This document shows, in pieces, positions 53,080-62,359 of a stretch of 64,000 nucleotides of DNA (positions within the stretch are counted from its first letter, which is position 1; each line of letters opens with the position of its first letter). The position numbers and the translations under genes were made by a program. A model generated the notes under the pieces. The model saw only the letters and a program-made list of their open reading frames with translations, did no database searches and was not told where the DNA came from. Origin of the DNA: Anaerolineae bacterium (GTDB lineage: Bacteria; Chloroflexota; Anaerolineae; Aggregatilineales; Phototrophicaceae); the NCBI GenBank assembly GCA_022820665.1, contig JAJEFB010000026.1, positions 1 to 64,000 on the forward strand, written 5' to 3'.

Positions 53080-55275
53080 TTACCGCAGGAAGGCTTCGTT
53101 CAAGCCGCCGTCAACGCTGATTATGTGTCCGGTGGTCTTGCTGAAAGCATCGCTAATCAAAAGATAAGCGACCTCGGCCTCGTCTTCCGGCGTGATGGCG
53201 CATTTGGTCAAGGTGCGCTGGGCATAAAATGTAGCAAGCCGGTCGCGCAAGTCCGGCGTTGATTCGTCCTCGCAATAGTCGATCTCGTATTTCTTCAGCG
53301 AACTGATGACGCGGTCGCGGGGGAACATGTTGCTGCCCTTGACGACCGTCGCCGGCGCCAAGCCGTTCACGCGCACTAATGGCGCCAACTCGATCGCCAT
53401 CTCGCGCACGAGATGATTGGCGGCGGCTTTACTGGTGTCGTATGCCACCGATCCTTTTTTGGAGACGACAGCATTGACGCTGGTGGTCAATACGAGCGCT
53501 GCTGGCAGGTCCTGCGTTTGCCAAATCGGTTCCGCGCAATCCGCGACGATGTATCCACCCAGGACATTGACGTCAAAGGTAAAGCGCCACTTGTCGTCGG
53601 GTATGTGCCCGGTCTTGTCCGGGGCGAAGAAGACGCCAGCTGTGACAATGATGTCGTCTATGCCGCCGTAAGCCAGCAGCACTTGATTCATGAATTCGCG
53701 CACGCTTTCGTGCGTCGTGATATTGACCGGCAGGGCGATCGCCTGCCCGCAGTTGGATATGCCGGAACCAGCTACGCCGATACCGGCGCCGTATTTCTCC
53801 GTCAATTCCCTGGCTGTAGCTTGCGCCGCTTCGAGATTGAGGTCCGCGCAGACCACGTGCGCGCCTTCTTCAGCGACGCGTTTGGCAGCGGCTACGCCGA
53901 TTCCGCTGCCCGCTCCCACGACGAGCACCACTTTGCGCTCCAGGGGGCGTTCGGGCGGCATGCGCTGCAGCTTGGCCTCTTCCAATGCCCAGTACTCGAT
54001 GTCAAAGGCTTCTTGCCAAGGCAGGGCGACGTAGTCGCCGACGGCTTCGGCGCCACGCATGACGGCAATCGCGCAATTGTAGAACTCGGCGGTCACGCGC
54101 GATTCGCTTTTATTCTTGCCGTAGGCGATCATGCCGATACCCGGAATCAATATCACACGCGGATTGGCATCGCGGATGGCCGGGCTGTCCGGATGTTTGC
54201 ATCCCTCGTAGTACGCGGAGTAGTCCTCGCGATACCGCGCGACTCCATCGCTCAGTTTTTGCAACAGCGCCGCGCCGTCCTCCCGTTGCGGGTCCCAATC
54301 CACATAGAGCGGTTTGATCTTGGCCCGCAAGAAATGATCCGGGCAGGATGTGCCCAGGTCGGCGAGGCGCCGCGCTTCCTTGCTGTTGACGAATGTGAGG
54401 ACATCAGCATCGTGTTGAATCGTCGCGATGAAGCGGTCCTTCGTCGAAATCATTCTCCGCAAGTGGGGCAGTATCTGGACGAGAACAGCATCGCGCTCGC
54501 AGGGAGTTAGCGTCTCGTATTTGGCGCCGCCGAAGGTAGTAGCGCCCATGTCGTGGCGACTAAGATGGCGCGCGGCTTTTTCGATCAGCGTCAGCGACAA
54601 CTCGTAACAAGCCTTATCGTCGTCCGCCCAGTTGATAAGCCCGTGCCCGCCGAGGATGATGCCGACAATGCCGGGATTGGCGGCTATTGCCTCTCGCAAT
54701 CGCAAGCCCAAGTCAAAACCGGGGCGTTGCCAATCGACCCAGAGTACTTCGTCTCCATAGATCTCGCGCGTCAGTTGCTCGCCGTTGCTGCAGGCGGCGA
54801 TGGCGATAACCGCGTTGGGATGACTGTGATCAACATGGCGGTACGGTATGAAGGCGTGCAGGGGGGTATCGATGGAACTGGCGCGAGGGTTCAGATTGAA
54901 GACACAATGCGGATACATGGATACCATCTCGTCCTCGATCGGCGTTTTGACGCCCTTCAGCTCCGCTGCATGATAGACTCCCGGGAGTTGCAATAGCTTG
55001 TCCATATAGAGGGAAGCGAAATTGGCGCGTTTTGCGGTCCGGAGATCGCCGCCCGAGCCCTTGACGAACATGACGTCGACTTCGTCGCCGGTCAAGGGGT
55101 CGACTTGCATAATCTTGCTGGAGGTATTGCCGCCGCCGGTGTTGGTTATGCGTTGGTCTTCGCCGAGCAGATTTGAGCGATAGACCAAGCGATCTACGTC
55201 ATCAAGCGAGTCGGCGCGTTTATCGTCCCAAAGGTAATTCACGAATCGGTATTCATCGGGCTTTAAGAGTTGCAT
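53080..55275 (-). CDS. Bifunctional rhamnulose-1-phosphate aldolase / short-chain dehydrogenase
   Basis: Residues 1 to about 430 form a class II aldolase related to RhaD (FVKGSGGDLRTAKRANFASLYMDKL, HVDHSHPNAVIAIAACSNGEQLTREIYGDEVLWVDWQRPGFDLGL, ILGGHGLINWADD), which splits L-rhamnulose 1-phosphate into dihydroxyacetone phosphate and lactaldehyde. Residues from about 445 are an SDR (VVLVVGAGSGIGVAAAKRVAEEGAHVVCADLNLEAAQ, TSVNAVVSKKGSVAYDTSKAAANHLVREM with Tyr-x3-Lys), likely lactaldehyde dehydrogenase or reductase. The fusion is common in rhamnose loci. It is downstream of rhaA and the helicase is its neighbour in the same direction. Confidence 0.92.
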   Translation of the reverse strand: MQLLKPDEYRFVNYLWDDKRADSLDDVDRLVYRSNLLGEDQRITNTGGGNTSSKIMQVDPLTGDEVDVMFVKGSGGDLRTAKRANFASLYMDKLLQLPGVYHAAELKGVKTPIEDEMVSMYPHCVFNLNPRASSIDTPLHAFIPYRHVDHSHPNAVIAIAACSNGEQLTREIYGDEVLWVDWQRPGFDLGLRLREAIAANPGIVGIILGGHGLINWADDDKACYELSLTLIEKAARHLSRHDMGATTFGGAKYETLTPCERDAVLVQILPHLRRMISTKDRFIATIQHDADVLTFVNSKEARRLADLGTSCPDHFLRAKIKPLYVDWDPQREDGAALLQKLSDGVARYREDYSAYYEGCKHPDSPAIRDANPRVILIPGIGMIAYGKNKSESRVTAEFYNCAIAVMRGAEAVGDYVALPWQEAFDIEYWALEEAKLQRMPPERPLERKVVLVVGAGSGIGVAAAKRVAEEGAHVVCADLNLEAAQATARELTEKYGAGIGVAGSGISNCGQAIALPVNITTHESVREFMNQVLLAYGGIDDIIVTAGVFFAPDKTGHIPDDKWRFTFDVNVLGGYIVADCAEPIWQTQDLPAALVLTTSVNAVVSKKGSVAYDTSKAAANHLVREMAIELAPLVRVNGLAPATVVKGSNMFPRDRVISSLKKYEIDYCEDESTPDLRDRLATFYAQRTLTKCAITPEDEAEVAYLLISDAFSKTTGHIISVDGGLNEAFLR

Positions 55276-55683
55276 TTGACCACCTCAATTGCCTAGCCGC
55301 CTTTAGAAACTCTGGTTATTCGCATCTTTAGTGTCGATGAGCAAGTAGTAACAAGTTAATCATGCGAAAATTGATTGGAAATAGTTGACAATAGTGGGCG
55401 AGCCACCGGAGTGCGTTGAAATTCTATCTAACCCCGCCCCAAAGCGTTGGAGAGGGGTGTAAACAGTTCAGAAGAGACCAATCTTTAAGACCAAATCCTA
55501 TTTTTCAACGGCGTCAGAATGGTCGCCCCTACATTGCGTCATTTATGTCGAAACCCGTAGGGGCGACATACCATGTCGCCCGAAACCTGTTCACTTAGCT
55601 GTCCTCAAAATGTCCATTACTTTCTTGGAGCTACTTCTGATTTTTCACGATTAGCTTGGCACTACTCGGTATTCGCGTGTCGT
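55276..55683. other. Spacer with dispersed palindrome between rhamnose genes
   Basis: This 400-base spacer holds GGGCGACAT-ACC-ATGTCGCCC at 55561-55581 and GGTCGCCCCTAC/GTAGGGGCGAC at 55521-55567. No ORF with coding character is seen. The rhaA and aldolase-SDR genes flank it on the same strand, so the operon may carry the palindrome in its transcript. Confidence 0.5.
55521..55581. repeat. Dispersed palindrome GGGCGACC family, composite copy
   Basis: GGTCGCCCCTAC at 55521-55532 faces GTAGGGGCGAC at 55557-55567, and GGGCGACAT-ACC-ATGTCGCCC follows at 55561-55581. The inner hairpin has 9-base arms. Confidence 0.65.
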
Positions 55684-56958
55684 TCAAGCGCGTTGCGACA
55701 AGACCGTTTTTTCGTAGGCGCTGATCTCATCCATAAAAGCCATGCCGACTGGCACGTTCTGTGACAAGCAGTAATGATCCCAAACGGCGCCGAAAGGCAA
55801 ACCTTTGAGTTCCTCCAGCAGCGCGAGCCGGGCGGTGAAGTTCCCTTCGTTTTCGTAAGCGCGCAGCAGATCGCGCGGCTCTAGGAGCGCCATCAACAAG
55901 GCGCGGCAGGCATTGCGCGTGCCGATGGCCCAGGCGCCAACCCGGTTGATGCTGGCATCAAAAAAGTCGAGGCCGATGTGGATGCGATCCAGGGCGTCGC
56001 AGCGGACGATCTCTTGCATGATCGCTTGCAGGTCGTCGGTCAGCGTGACAACGTGGTCGCTGTCCCAGCGCACGCCGCGGCTGACGTGCAGCAGGATCTC
56101 CGGCACGTAGAACAGAATAGAAGACAGTTTGTCGGCGATGGTTTCTGTGGGATGGAAGTGGCCGGCGTCGAGGCAGAGCAGCTTTTGTCGTGAAACGGCG
56201 TATCCGAGATAAAACTCGTGCGAGCCGACGACGTAGCTTTCGGAGCCCAAGCCAAAGAGCTTGCACTCGACGGCGTCAAGATTGTGCGCTGGATCGAGCT
56301 CTTTTTCGAAGATGGCATCAAGCGCGTCAACCAGGCGTTGCCGCGGGGCGAGGCGATCAGCGGGCTGGTCTTTGTAGCCATCGGGAATCCAGATGTTATT
56401 AACCGATGGCGTACCCAAGGCGGCGCCAAAGGAGGCGCTGATTTCGCGCGTGGCGATGCAATGATCGATCCAGAATTGGCGGATACTATCATCGGCGTGC
56501 GAAAGGGTGAAGCCGTCGTCAGCCAGGTCATGAGAAAAAAGCGTCGGATTGAAATCTAAGCCGTGATTGTTGGCTTTCGCCCAATCGACCCAGGATTCGA
56601 AATGCTCCGGCTTTAGTTCGTCACGCGGCACTTTGGTGGGGCTATCGAGATAGGAGCCGTGCAGCGCAAGACGATGGTCGCCGGGTATCAAGCTGTAGGC
56701 TTTGTCAAGATCGCTCCGTAATTCGTCGATATTGCTGGCTTTGCCGGGATAATTGCCCGTGGCCATGATGCCGCCGCTGAGACCGCGGTCGGGGTCTTCG
56801 AATCCGCCTACGTCATCGCCTTGCCAGCAGTGCAGGCTGATGGGCACGGTTTTCAGCGTCTCAGTCGCCGCGGATACGTCGACGCCAAAGGCGGCGTAGC
56901 GCTCGCGCGCGATGTCGTAGGCTGAGTTGATCTGTTTGTCGCTGGGTTGAAAGCTCAT
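55684..56958 (-). CDS. rhaA: L-rhamnose isomerase
   Basis: RhaA converts L-rhamnose to L-rhamnulose. The 424-residue chain has [37 protein letters not shown] near residue 38, [13 protein letters not shown]-like [47 protein letters not shown], and [22 protein letters not shown] with the metal-binding Asp-His. These are standard RhaA marks. It lies 400 bases upstream (in transcription order) of the aldolase-SDR fusion, after the sugar isomerase. No rhamnulokinase was found in the window. Confidence 0.95.
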   Translation of the reverse strand: MSFQPSDKQINSAYDIARERYAAFGVDVSAATETLKTVPISLHCWQGDDVGGFEDPDRGLSGGIMATGNYPGKASNIDELRSDLDKAYSLIPGDHRLALHGSYLDSPTKVPRDELKPEHFESWVDWAKANNHGLDFNPTLFSHDLADDGFTLSHADDSIRQFWIDHCIATREISASFGAALGTPSVNNIWIPDGYKDQPADRLAPRQRLVDALDAIFEKELDPAHNLDAVECKLFGLGSESYVVGSHEFYLGYAVSRQKLLCLDAGHFHPTETIADKLSSILFYVPEILLHVSRGVRWDSDHVVTLTDDLQAIMQEIVRCDALDRIHIGLDFFDASINRVGAWAIGTRNACRALLMALLEPRDLLRAYENEGNFTARLALLEELKGLPFGAVWDHYCLSQNVPVGMAFMDEISAYEKTVLSQRA

Positions 56959-56979
56959 GTTTGTTCAGGTCCCGTTCGC

Positions 56980-57783
56980 TCAGCGCGCGCCGGCGGCTTG
57001 CAGGCAGGCTTGCATGTGACCGCGCGCTTCGGCGCCAATGGTGATACATTGCTCGAGACTGTGCCCAAGCCTCTTGGTGCCGATCACTTCCAGATTCAGG
57101 GGGCCCGTGTAGCCGTTTTCGTGTAATACGCGGATGTAACCGACCAGGTCGATATCGCCGCGGCCATTGGCTTGATCTTCGGGCGCGCCGGGTCCTTGTT
57201 GACTTCCCTTGCAATCGCGAATGTGCACATGCTTGATGCGGTCGATGACCGCTGCGATCGCTTCGACCGGGTTTTCGCCAGCGCGATGGATATGCGACGG
57301 ATCCATATCGAGGCCGAAATTGGGCGAGGTGATATCCTTTAAGACTTTAAGACTGGTCGGCGTATTGTAGACATAATTGCCGACATGAGCCTTGACGCAA
57401 AGCATGATGCCGTAATGTTCGGCTCGTCTCACCAGCGCGCCCAATTCATCCAGCACTTGCTGATAGGTGGACTCATCGTCCGATTTTCCGCCGGGACCGA
57501 CGTTGATGATGGGGATGCCAGTCTCGACCGCCGCCTGCATCGCCCGCTCCATCAGGTCGGGATCGCGCGACGATTGTTCCATCGCCAGCAATTCAAGGTC
57601 GTATTCTTTGGACAGGCGCACAATCTCGGGCGCGCATTCCTGCCAGCGTGATAAAACGAGATGTTGGCTCATGGCGTCGATTGCCGACATTTCAATGCCG
57701 TCGTAGCCGGCCATCTTCAGGTACTTGAAAGCGGTTTCCATATCCCAATTGCCGAATAGAAGTGAATTTGCTCCAAGTTTCAT
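56980..57783 (-). CDS. Sugar phosphate isomerase/epimerase family protein (AP2Ec)
   Basis: This 267-residue TIM-barrel protein is of the IolE/AP-endonuclease-2-like type. It begins LGANSLLFGNWDMETAFKYLKMAGYDGIEMSA, has LDMDPSHIHRAGENPVEAIAAVIDRIKHVHIRDCKG near the metal site, and ends ENGYTGPLNLEVIGTKRLGHSLEQC. Substrate is unknown; the position within a sugar-utilisation run suggests an isomerisation or epimerisation in that pathway. It follows the second Gfo/Idh gene by 32 bases and precedes rhaA by 21 bases. Confidence 0.85.
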   Translation of the reverse strand: MKLGANSLLFGNWDMETAFKYLKMAGYDGIEMSAIDAMSQHLVLSRWQECAPEIVRLSKEYDLELLAMEQSSRDPDLMERAMQAAVETGIPIINVGPGGKSDDESTYQQVLDELGALVRRAEHYGIMLCVKAHVGNYVYNTPTSLKVLKDITSPNFGLDMDPSHIHRAGENPVEAIAAVIDRIKHVHIRDCKGSQQGPGAPEDQANGRGDIDLVGYIRVLHENGYTGPLNLEVIGTKRLGHSLEQCITIGAEARGHMQACLQAAGAR

Positions 57784-57815
57784 GATTTTTCCTTTTCCCG
57801 AATACTTTCAAAGCT

Positions 57816-58814
57816 TCAATTGTCCAGATATACCACCGACTCCGTCTCGAGCGACTTGATGGCCGCCGCCAGGACCTTCTGCGCCGCCAAGCCGTCTGCG
57901 CCGCTACCGTCAATATCTTCGGGCGCGACGCCGTCTGTCACTTGCCGCAAGAAACAATGGATGCGCTCGCGGAAGGTGTTTTCGAAATTGTGGAAGCCGC
58001 CGAAGAGCGGATCGGTATAGACGGTCTTTTCCAGGTCGCCGGCCGGATAGAGCGTCAGTTCACGCCACATATCGTCGAGCACAAAGCGTCCGCCGGTACC
58101 GGCCACCTCGCAGCGCTCCATGGGATGGCCGCGTTCGATATCGTAGCTGCCGGTCAACGCGCCGACTGAGCCGTTGGCAAAACGGAAACTGAATTGCGCT
58201 GTCGACCAGATTTGACGACCGGGCGCTTTGGTGGCGAAGCAATGCACGGCTGATATATCTCCGCAGAAGTAACGCATGACATCGACGGTATGGGGATGCA
58301 ATGATTTGATATGGTAGTAGGGCGAGGTCTCGGCTGGATTCATGATCCACATCGCCATATTGACAAAGAGCAGATGTCCCAGACGCCCTTCGTCGAGCCA
58401 GGTTCGCGCCAGGCGCGCCGCAGGCGTGAAACGGTGGTTGAGGTTGATGCCATAGCAGAGGCTCATTTCTTTGGCTTTGGCGACCATCTCTTCGGCGGGA
58501 GCGATCTCGTTGGAGATGGGCTTTTCGCCCAGGACATGACAGCCGGCGGACAGCGCCAGCATGGTCGGTTCGTAGTGGTCGCTGCTGTTCTCGAAGCCGC
58601 CGGTTGTGACGCTGACGACATCCGGCGCCAACTCCCGCAGCATCTTTTCCATGTCATAATAGGCGGGGACGTTGTATGCGCAGGAGGCTTGGTCGGCTCT
58701 TTCCTCAATCAGGTCGCAAACAGCGACTAGCTCGGCAAGCGGGTCTTGCCGATAGAGCTTGGCGTGGCGGTTGCCGATGGGTCCTAAGCCGATGACAGCG
58801 ACTCTCAGCGTCAT
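57816..58814 (-). CDS. Gfo/Idh/MocA-family oxidoreductase
   Basis: This 332-residue protein begins LRVAVIGLGPIGNRHAKLYRQDPLAELVAVCDLIEERADQAS, the NAD(P)-binding Rossmann loop of the family. LGEKPISNEIAPAEEMVAKAKEMSLCYGINLNHRFTPAARLART contains the EKP catalytic Lys segment and NHR region. It oxidises or reduces a sugar or cyclitol. It has clear similarity to the gene at 59590-60606 (same EKPIS-N and GINLNHRFTPAA). The start overlaps the sulfotransferase stop by four bases, so translation is coupled. Confidence 0.9.
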   Translation of the reverse strand: MTLRVAVIGLGPIGNRHAKLYRQDPLAELVAVCDLIEERADQASCAYNVPAYYDMEKMLRELAPDVVSVTTGGFENSSDHYEPTMLALSAGCHVLGEKPISNEIAPAEEMVAKAKEMSLCYGINLNHRFTPAARLARTWLDEGRLGHLLFVNMAMWIMNPAETSPYYHIKSLHPHTVDVMRYFCGDISAVHCFATKAPGRQIWSTAQFSFRFANGSVGALTGSYDIERGHPMERCEVAGTGGRFVLDDMWRELTLYPAGDLEKTVYTDPLFGGFHNFENTFRERIHCFLRQVTDGVAPEDIDGSGADGLAAQKVLAAAIKSLETESVVYLDN

Positions 58815-59593
58815 TCAACGGCGCTCCTGGCGGGCGCGGCCGCGAATACGGTCGACGGAATCTCGTAGTTGTATTCGCGCATAGCCGGCTCGAAGAAATC
58901 GAAGTAATTGACGCCCTCATCGCGCTGCCAGCGATTAATCGTATCCTTGCGCATGACGACGCGCGCCAGCGGAATGCCCAGAAAATCTTCCAGTCGTTCC
59001 AGGGTTTTTTCCTGCTTTAATACGAAATCCTCAAAACGGACTTCGATCCAGCGTTCGGGCTTGGGGGTGGACTTGACCAGGTCGTATTGGTATTTCCAGG
59101 AGATGGCGCGGCGCAGGCGCTCGGCTTCTTTTGCCTCTCCCTGTTCATCGGGGAGGGTGGGATACTGGATGCCGAAGTCGCGCAGATCATCGGTCTTGTG
59201 CCGGCCGATGATGCAATCGCGCGGATTGCGAATCCAGAAGATGTAGTGGATGTCCGGGTATATCCGCGCCAGCCAGGGGTAGACCAGGGTCGTTTCGGGA
59301 ATCTTCCAGCCCTTGAGCTCGCCGCCATGTTTCAATACAGACGAGAGATATTCGCCCAAGAGACGCGTGAAGACCGGTGGAATGTCCGTCGCATGCGCGC
59401 GGCTGAAATCCCAAGTCAGGTCGCCGTTCCACTTGACGTAGCGCGCGAAGACCCGGCAGGCGTCGTACATATGATGTCCCGGGACCAGATCGCCGGAGGG
59501 GTTGAGCGTTTGCCCCATGTAGACGCCGGATGAATAGAGCGTATGTGAAATCGTCCGCGTGCCGCTGTGACCGCGGCCGATGACCGTTATCAC
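58811..59593 (-). CDS. Sulfotransferase family protein
   Basis: This protein begins with GTG: VITVIGRGHSGTRTISHTLYSSG, where GRGHSGTR is a 5'-PSB phosphosulfate loop. The 3'-phosphate contact is IFWIRNPRDCIIGRHKTDD, and later RWIEVRFEDFVLKQEKTLERLEDFLGI is the family's conserved C-terminal motif. Sulfotransferases move sulfate from PAPS to hydroxyl groups of sugars or lipids. Its presence inside a catabolic sugar run is unusual. The GTG at 59593 overlaps the preceding Gfo/Idh stop as GTGA; the track start at 59722 lies inside that gene. Confidence 0.82.
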   Translation of the reverse strand: MITVIGRGHSGTRTISHTLYSSGVYMGQTLNPSGDLVPGHHMYDACRVFARYVKWNGDLTWDFSRAHATDIPPVFTRLLGEYLSSVLKHGGELKGWKIPETTLVYPWLARIYPDIHYIFWIRNPRDCIIGRHKTDDLRDFGIQYPTLPDEQGEAKEAERLRRAISWKYQYDLVKSTPKPERWIEVRFEDFVLKQEKTLERLEDFLGIPLARVVMRKDTINRWQRDEGVNYFDFFEPAMREYNYEIPSTVFAAAPARSAVE

Positions 59594-60606
59594 AGCGAAA
59601 CCACCTGCTTGGTATCCCAGGACTCGATGGCCGCTTCGATGATGCGTTGGACGTGCAGCGCGTCGGCGCCTGAGGCGTCGATCTTGTCCGGCGCGACGCC
59701 GGCGAGATTTTGATCGACCCAATGGTTGATGCGGCTCTGGAAAGTTTCGCCGAAGTGACTCATGCCGCCATAATTCTCGTGCCGTTCGAGCGAGCCCTCG
59801 AAGCGGGGATAATAGATGAGTTCTTCGCAGGCGTCCCTAATGAAGAAGCGCCCGTCCGAGCCGAAGACATCAAGGGTTTCCAACCCGTAGGAGCCGCCGC
59901 CCATGCTGGTATGGCCCCAGTTGCCGTCGTAGCTGCCGCGCAGATGGCCGATGATGCCGTTCTGGTAGAGCAGGTTCACTTGCACGTTAGACCAGATCTT
60001 TCGTCCTTCGCCCTTCTTGAAAATCGCGTGCACCTGGCTCACGTCCGACCCCGCGAAATAGCGCATGACATCAAGCGAATGCGGGTGCAGCGCGCGCATG
60101 TGGAAGTGGGGGGAAGTCTCGTTGGGGTTGTTGATCCACATGGTCATGTCGATCATATTGACTTCGCCCAGGCGGCCGCGCAATATCCATTCTTTGGCCA
60201 GCGCGGCGGCGGGCGTGAAGCGGTGATTGAGGTTGATGCCGTAGCGCAGGTTGTTCTCACGGGCGAGCGCGACCATCTCCTCGGCTTCCGGGACGCGGTT
60301 CGAGATTGGCTTTTCACCCAGGACCGGATAACCAGCGCCCAAGAGTTGCATGGTCGGCGCGTAATGATCGCCGCCATTCTCGACGCCGGCGGTCGTGACG
60401 CTGGCGGCGTCAAATTCGATGCCGCTTTCGAGCAGCGCTTGCACGGAGTAAAAGCCCTGGCAGCCAAAATCCTCCGCTGCCTTGTCCGACCGTTCTTGAA
60501 TGATGTCGCAGACGGCGACGACTTCCGCCTCCGGATGATTGGTGTAGCAGCGGCCGTGGTTGTTGCCGATGCCGCCCATGCCGACGATTGCTACGCGCAG
60601 GGTCAT
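59590..60606 (-). CDS. Gfo/Idh/MocA-family oxidoreductase (first copy in operon)
   Basis: This 338-residue protein begins LRVAIVGMGGIGNNHGRCYTNHPEAEVVAVCDIIQERSDKAAEDFGCQGF with the Rossmann loop. PVLGEKPISNRVPEAEEMVALARENNLRYGINLNHRFTPAAALAKEW holds the EKP Lys motif, and MRALHPHSLDVMRYFAGSDV the substrate-side region. It is close to the second oxidoreductase (57816-58814), suggesting a paired duplication, perhaps one for each of two sequential oxidations. AGGGAGATT precedes the start. It is followed by the sulfotransferase with GTGA overlap. Confidence 0.9.
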   Translation of the reverse strand: MTLRVAIVGMGGIGNNHGRCYTNHPEAEVVAVCDIIQERSDKAAEDFGCQGFYSVQALLESGIEFDAASVTTAGVENGGDHYAPTMQLLGAGYPVLGEKPISNRVPEAEEMVALARENNLRYGINLNHRFTPAAALAKEWILRGRLGEVNMIDMTMWINNPNETSPHFHMRALHPHSLDVMRYFAGSDVSQVHAIFKKGEGRKIWSNVQVNLLYQNGIIGHLRGSYDGNWGHTSMGGGSYGLETLDVFGSDGRFFIRDACEELIYYPRFEGSLERHENYGGMSHFGETFQSRINHWVDQNLAGVAPDKIDASGADALHVQRIIEAAIESWDTKQVVSL

Positions 60607-60803
60607 ATGTAATCTCCCTTTTTATTTTAGTTTGCGGGCGACCAGATTGGTCGCCCCTACAATTTTCGCTTGACTCGGGCGACCTAGCAGGTCGCTCCTG
60701 TTTATGTAAACCGCGTCGCTCATGCGACGAGAAGGCTTACTATTTTGCGTGAGCGCGGCAGACCTTTTCGCTGCCGCCGTGCGGCTACATGTATTTGCCC
60801 TTG
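60607..60803. repeat. Spacer with two GGGCGACC-family palindromes
   Basis: GGGCGACCA-GAT-TGGTCGCCC at 60636-60656 and GGGCGACCT-AGC-AGGTCGCTC at 60677-60697 lie between the sulfatase-like and first Gfo/Idh genes. They are dispersed-repeat copies, not an obvious regulator. No gene is seen. Confidence 0.65.
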
Positions 60804-62213
60804 CTATTCTTCTTCGCGGGATTCCGCTTGCAAGCGGATTGCCTCGTCCAGATCGCCGATGTAGAGCGTCTCATAAGCCTGCTGCGACGTTTTGAATGCG
60901 CCGACGCCTTCCTTTCCATGCCAGTCGCCTTGCGTGAGCATGGGATTGGTAAAGCCGGTTTCGGCTTCTCGCTTGGCGATCCACGCTTCCATGCGCCCGT
61001 GCAGCGACTCCACGACATCGGGTCGATCGTCTGCCAGATTGTTGTTCTCTTCCGGATCTTCGATCAAGTTGTAAAGCTCGACAGGCGGCTTGAAATGGAA
61101 ATCCGGCTCAAGGGCAATCATCAGCTTCCAGGTCGGCGTGCGCCAGCCGTGCTTGCGCATCCAGGTGCATTCGCTGATGTAGAACTCGCTGTCGAACGAG
61201 GCTACATCTCCGTTCACCATTGACATCAGGCTTTCGCCGTCGAAGCTGTGTCCATCGTCGGCGGCTTTGCCGGACAGTCCCGCCAGGTCGAGCAAGGTGG
61301 GCAGTAGATCCTTGTGCTGGTTGTATCCGGAGATTCGTCGACCCTGCGGCACCCTTGACGGGTAGCGGATTATCAGCGGCACATGCAAAACGTTGTCAAA
61401 AATGCCGTGGTGATCGAACCACAGTTCATGATCGTAGAGTGTTTCGCCGTGGTCGCCGTTGAGGGCGATAATCGTATTATCGAGGATACCCATGCTATCC
61501 AATGCTTCGAATATCGATTGAATGCAGGCGTCCATGTAGGCGATGGCGCCATCGTATTGGGCGATGACGTAATCTTTGTCGGTGATTCCTGGCGGCATCC
61601 AGGATTTGAAAAAGTCGCAGAAGGGCTTGAAGCTGAGCACGGGGTCCATCGAACGATTGGAGGGATCGCATTCATCGCCGTGGTAAAACATGCGCTCGTA
61701 GGGCTCGGGCGGCAGGTAGGGCGCATGGGGATCCATGTGGCGCAGCATCACGAACCAGGGTTTGTCATCCGCGCAGAGGCGCTCAAACTCCGGGATGGCG
61801 ACTTCGTTCAGGCGCTGCGCTTTGGGGCTGCGCCCCTGCTTAAAGCTGCCCCAACCGGCGAATTCGATATAGTTGTCGAAGCCGCGCGAACTGGGATTAC
61901 CTTTGAAGCCGACAGAAGTTGTGTTATAGCCATATTGGCGGAAGATTTCGGCCGCGGTCGGCGCTTCCGCGCGCAGCGGACCCTTATGGCGCAGCGCCAC
62001 GACCTGGGTGCCGAAGCAGTCAAGCCCGGTGAGCATGGAGGCGTAGGCGGGCGTTGTGGGGATGTGCGCGCTGAAGGTGTTTTCGAAGAGGGTTCCGGAT
62101 CCGGCGAAGCGATCGATATGCGGTGTGGTAAGCCGATCGTAACCATAGCTACTCATGTGATCGGCACGTATGGAATCAATAGCGATCAGTAAGACATTCG
62201 GTTGTTTTGGCAC
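60804..62213 (-). CDS. Sulfatase-fold hydrolase with Thr in place of the formylglycine residue
   Basis: The protein has the alkaline phosphatase/sulfatase-superfamily fold: PNVLLIAIDSIRADHMSSYGYDRLTTPHID at the start, LNGDHGETLYDHELWFDHHGIFDNVLHVPLIIRYP for the second metal site. In sulfatases the active site is (C/S)-x-P-x-R; here it is IPTTPAYASMLTG, so Thr53 replaces Cys and Tyr57 replaces Arg. A Thr nucleophile occurs in related phosphodiesterases and phosphonate hydrolases, so the substrate may be a phosphate or phosphonate ester. The GTG at 62213 is preferred because AAGGA sits seven bases upstream; ATG at 62291 is the alternative. It lies under the LacI-type palindrome. Confidence 0.8.
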   Translation of the reverse strand: MPKQPNVLLIAIDSIRADHMSSYGYDRLTTPHIDRFAGSGTLFENTFSAHIPTTPAYASMLTGLDCFGTQVVALRHKGPLRAEAPTAAEIFRQYGYNTTSVGFKGNPSSRGFDNYIEFAGWGSFKQGRSPKAQRLNEVAIPEFERLCADDKPWFVMLRHMDPHAPYLPPEPYERMFYHGDECDPSNRSMDPVLSFKPFCDFFKSWMPPGITDKDYVIAQYDGAIAYMDACIQSIFEALDSMGILDNTIIALNGDHGETLYDHELWFDHHGIFDNVLHVPLIIRYPSRVPQGRRISGYNQHKDLLPTLLDLAGLSGKAADDGHSFDGESLMSMVNGDVASFDSEFYISECTWMRKHGWRTPTWKLMIALEPDFHFKPPVELYNLIEDPEENNNLADDRPDVVESLHGRMEAWIAKREAETGFTNPMLTQGDWHGKEGVGAFKTSQQAYETLYIGDLDEAIRLQAESREEE

Positions 62214-62321
62214 CTTTTCGTCCTTTTCGGAAGAATCGTAGTTCAATAAAGTCTGGCCTGTCCCGGTACGCCAACCAGGCTGTCGCGCCATTGTAAAGGA
62301 CTGCGCGAACTATAGCAGGGC

Positions 62322-62350
62322 ATTATAAACAGTTTCTCGCTTTAATGCAA
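62322..62350 (-). promoter_or_regulatory. Promoter of the sulfatase-like operon
   Basis: Minus strand TTGCAT (62350-62345), 17 bases, TATAAT (62327-62322). The -35 overlaps the LacI-type palindrome. Good match to the sigma-70 consensus. Confidence 0.65.
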
Positions 62351-62359
62351 ACGGTTGCA
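62346..62359. promoter_or_regulatory. LacI-family operator overlapping both divergent promoters
   Basis: TGCAAACGGTTGCA is a near-perfect palindrome (one mismatch pair) with a central CG, as in LacI/PurR-type operators. It overlaps the -35 of the sulfatase-side promoter and the -35 of the lacI-side promoter, so one bound repressor could block both. Confidence 0.7.
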
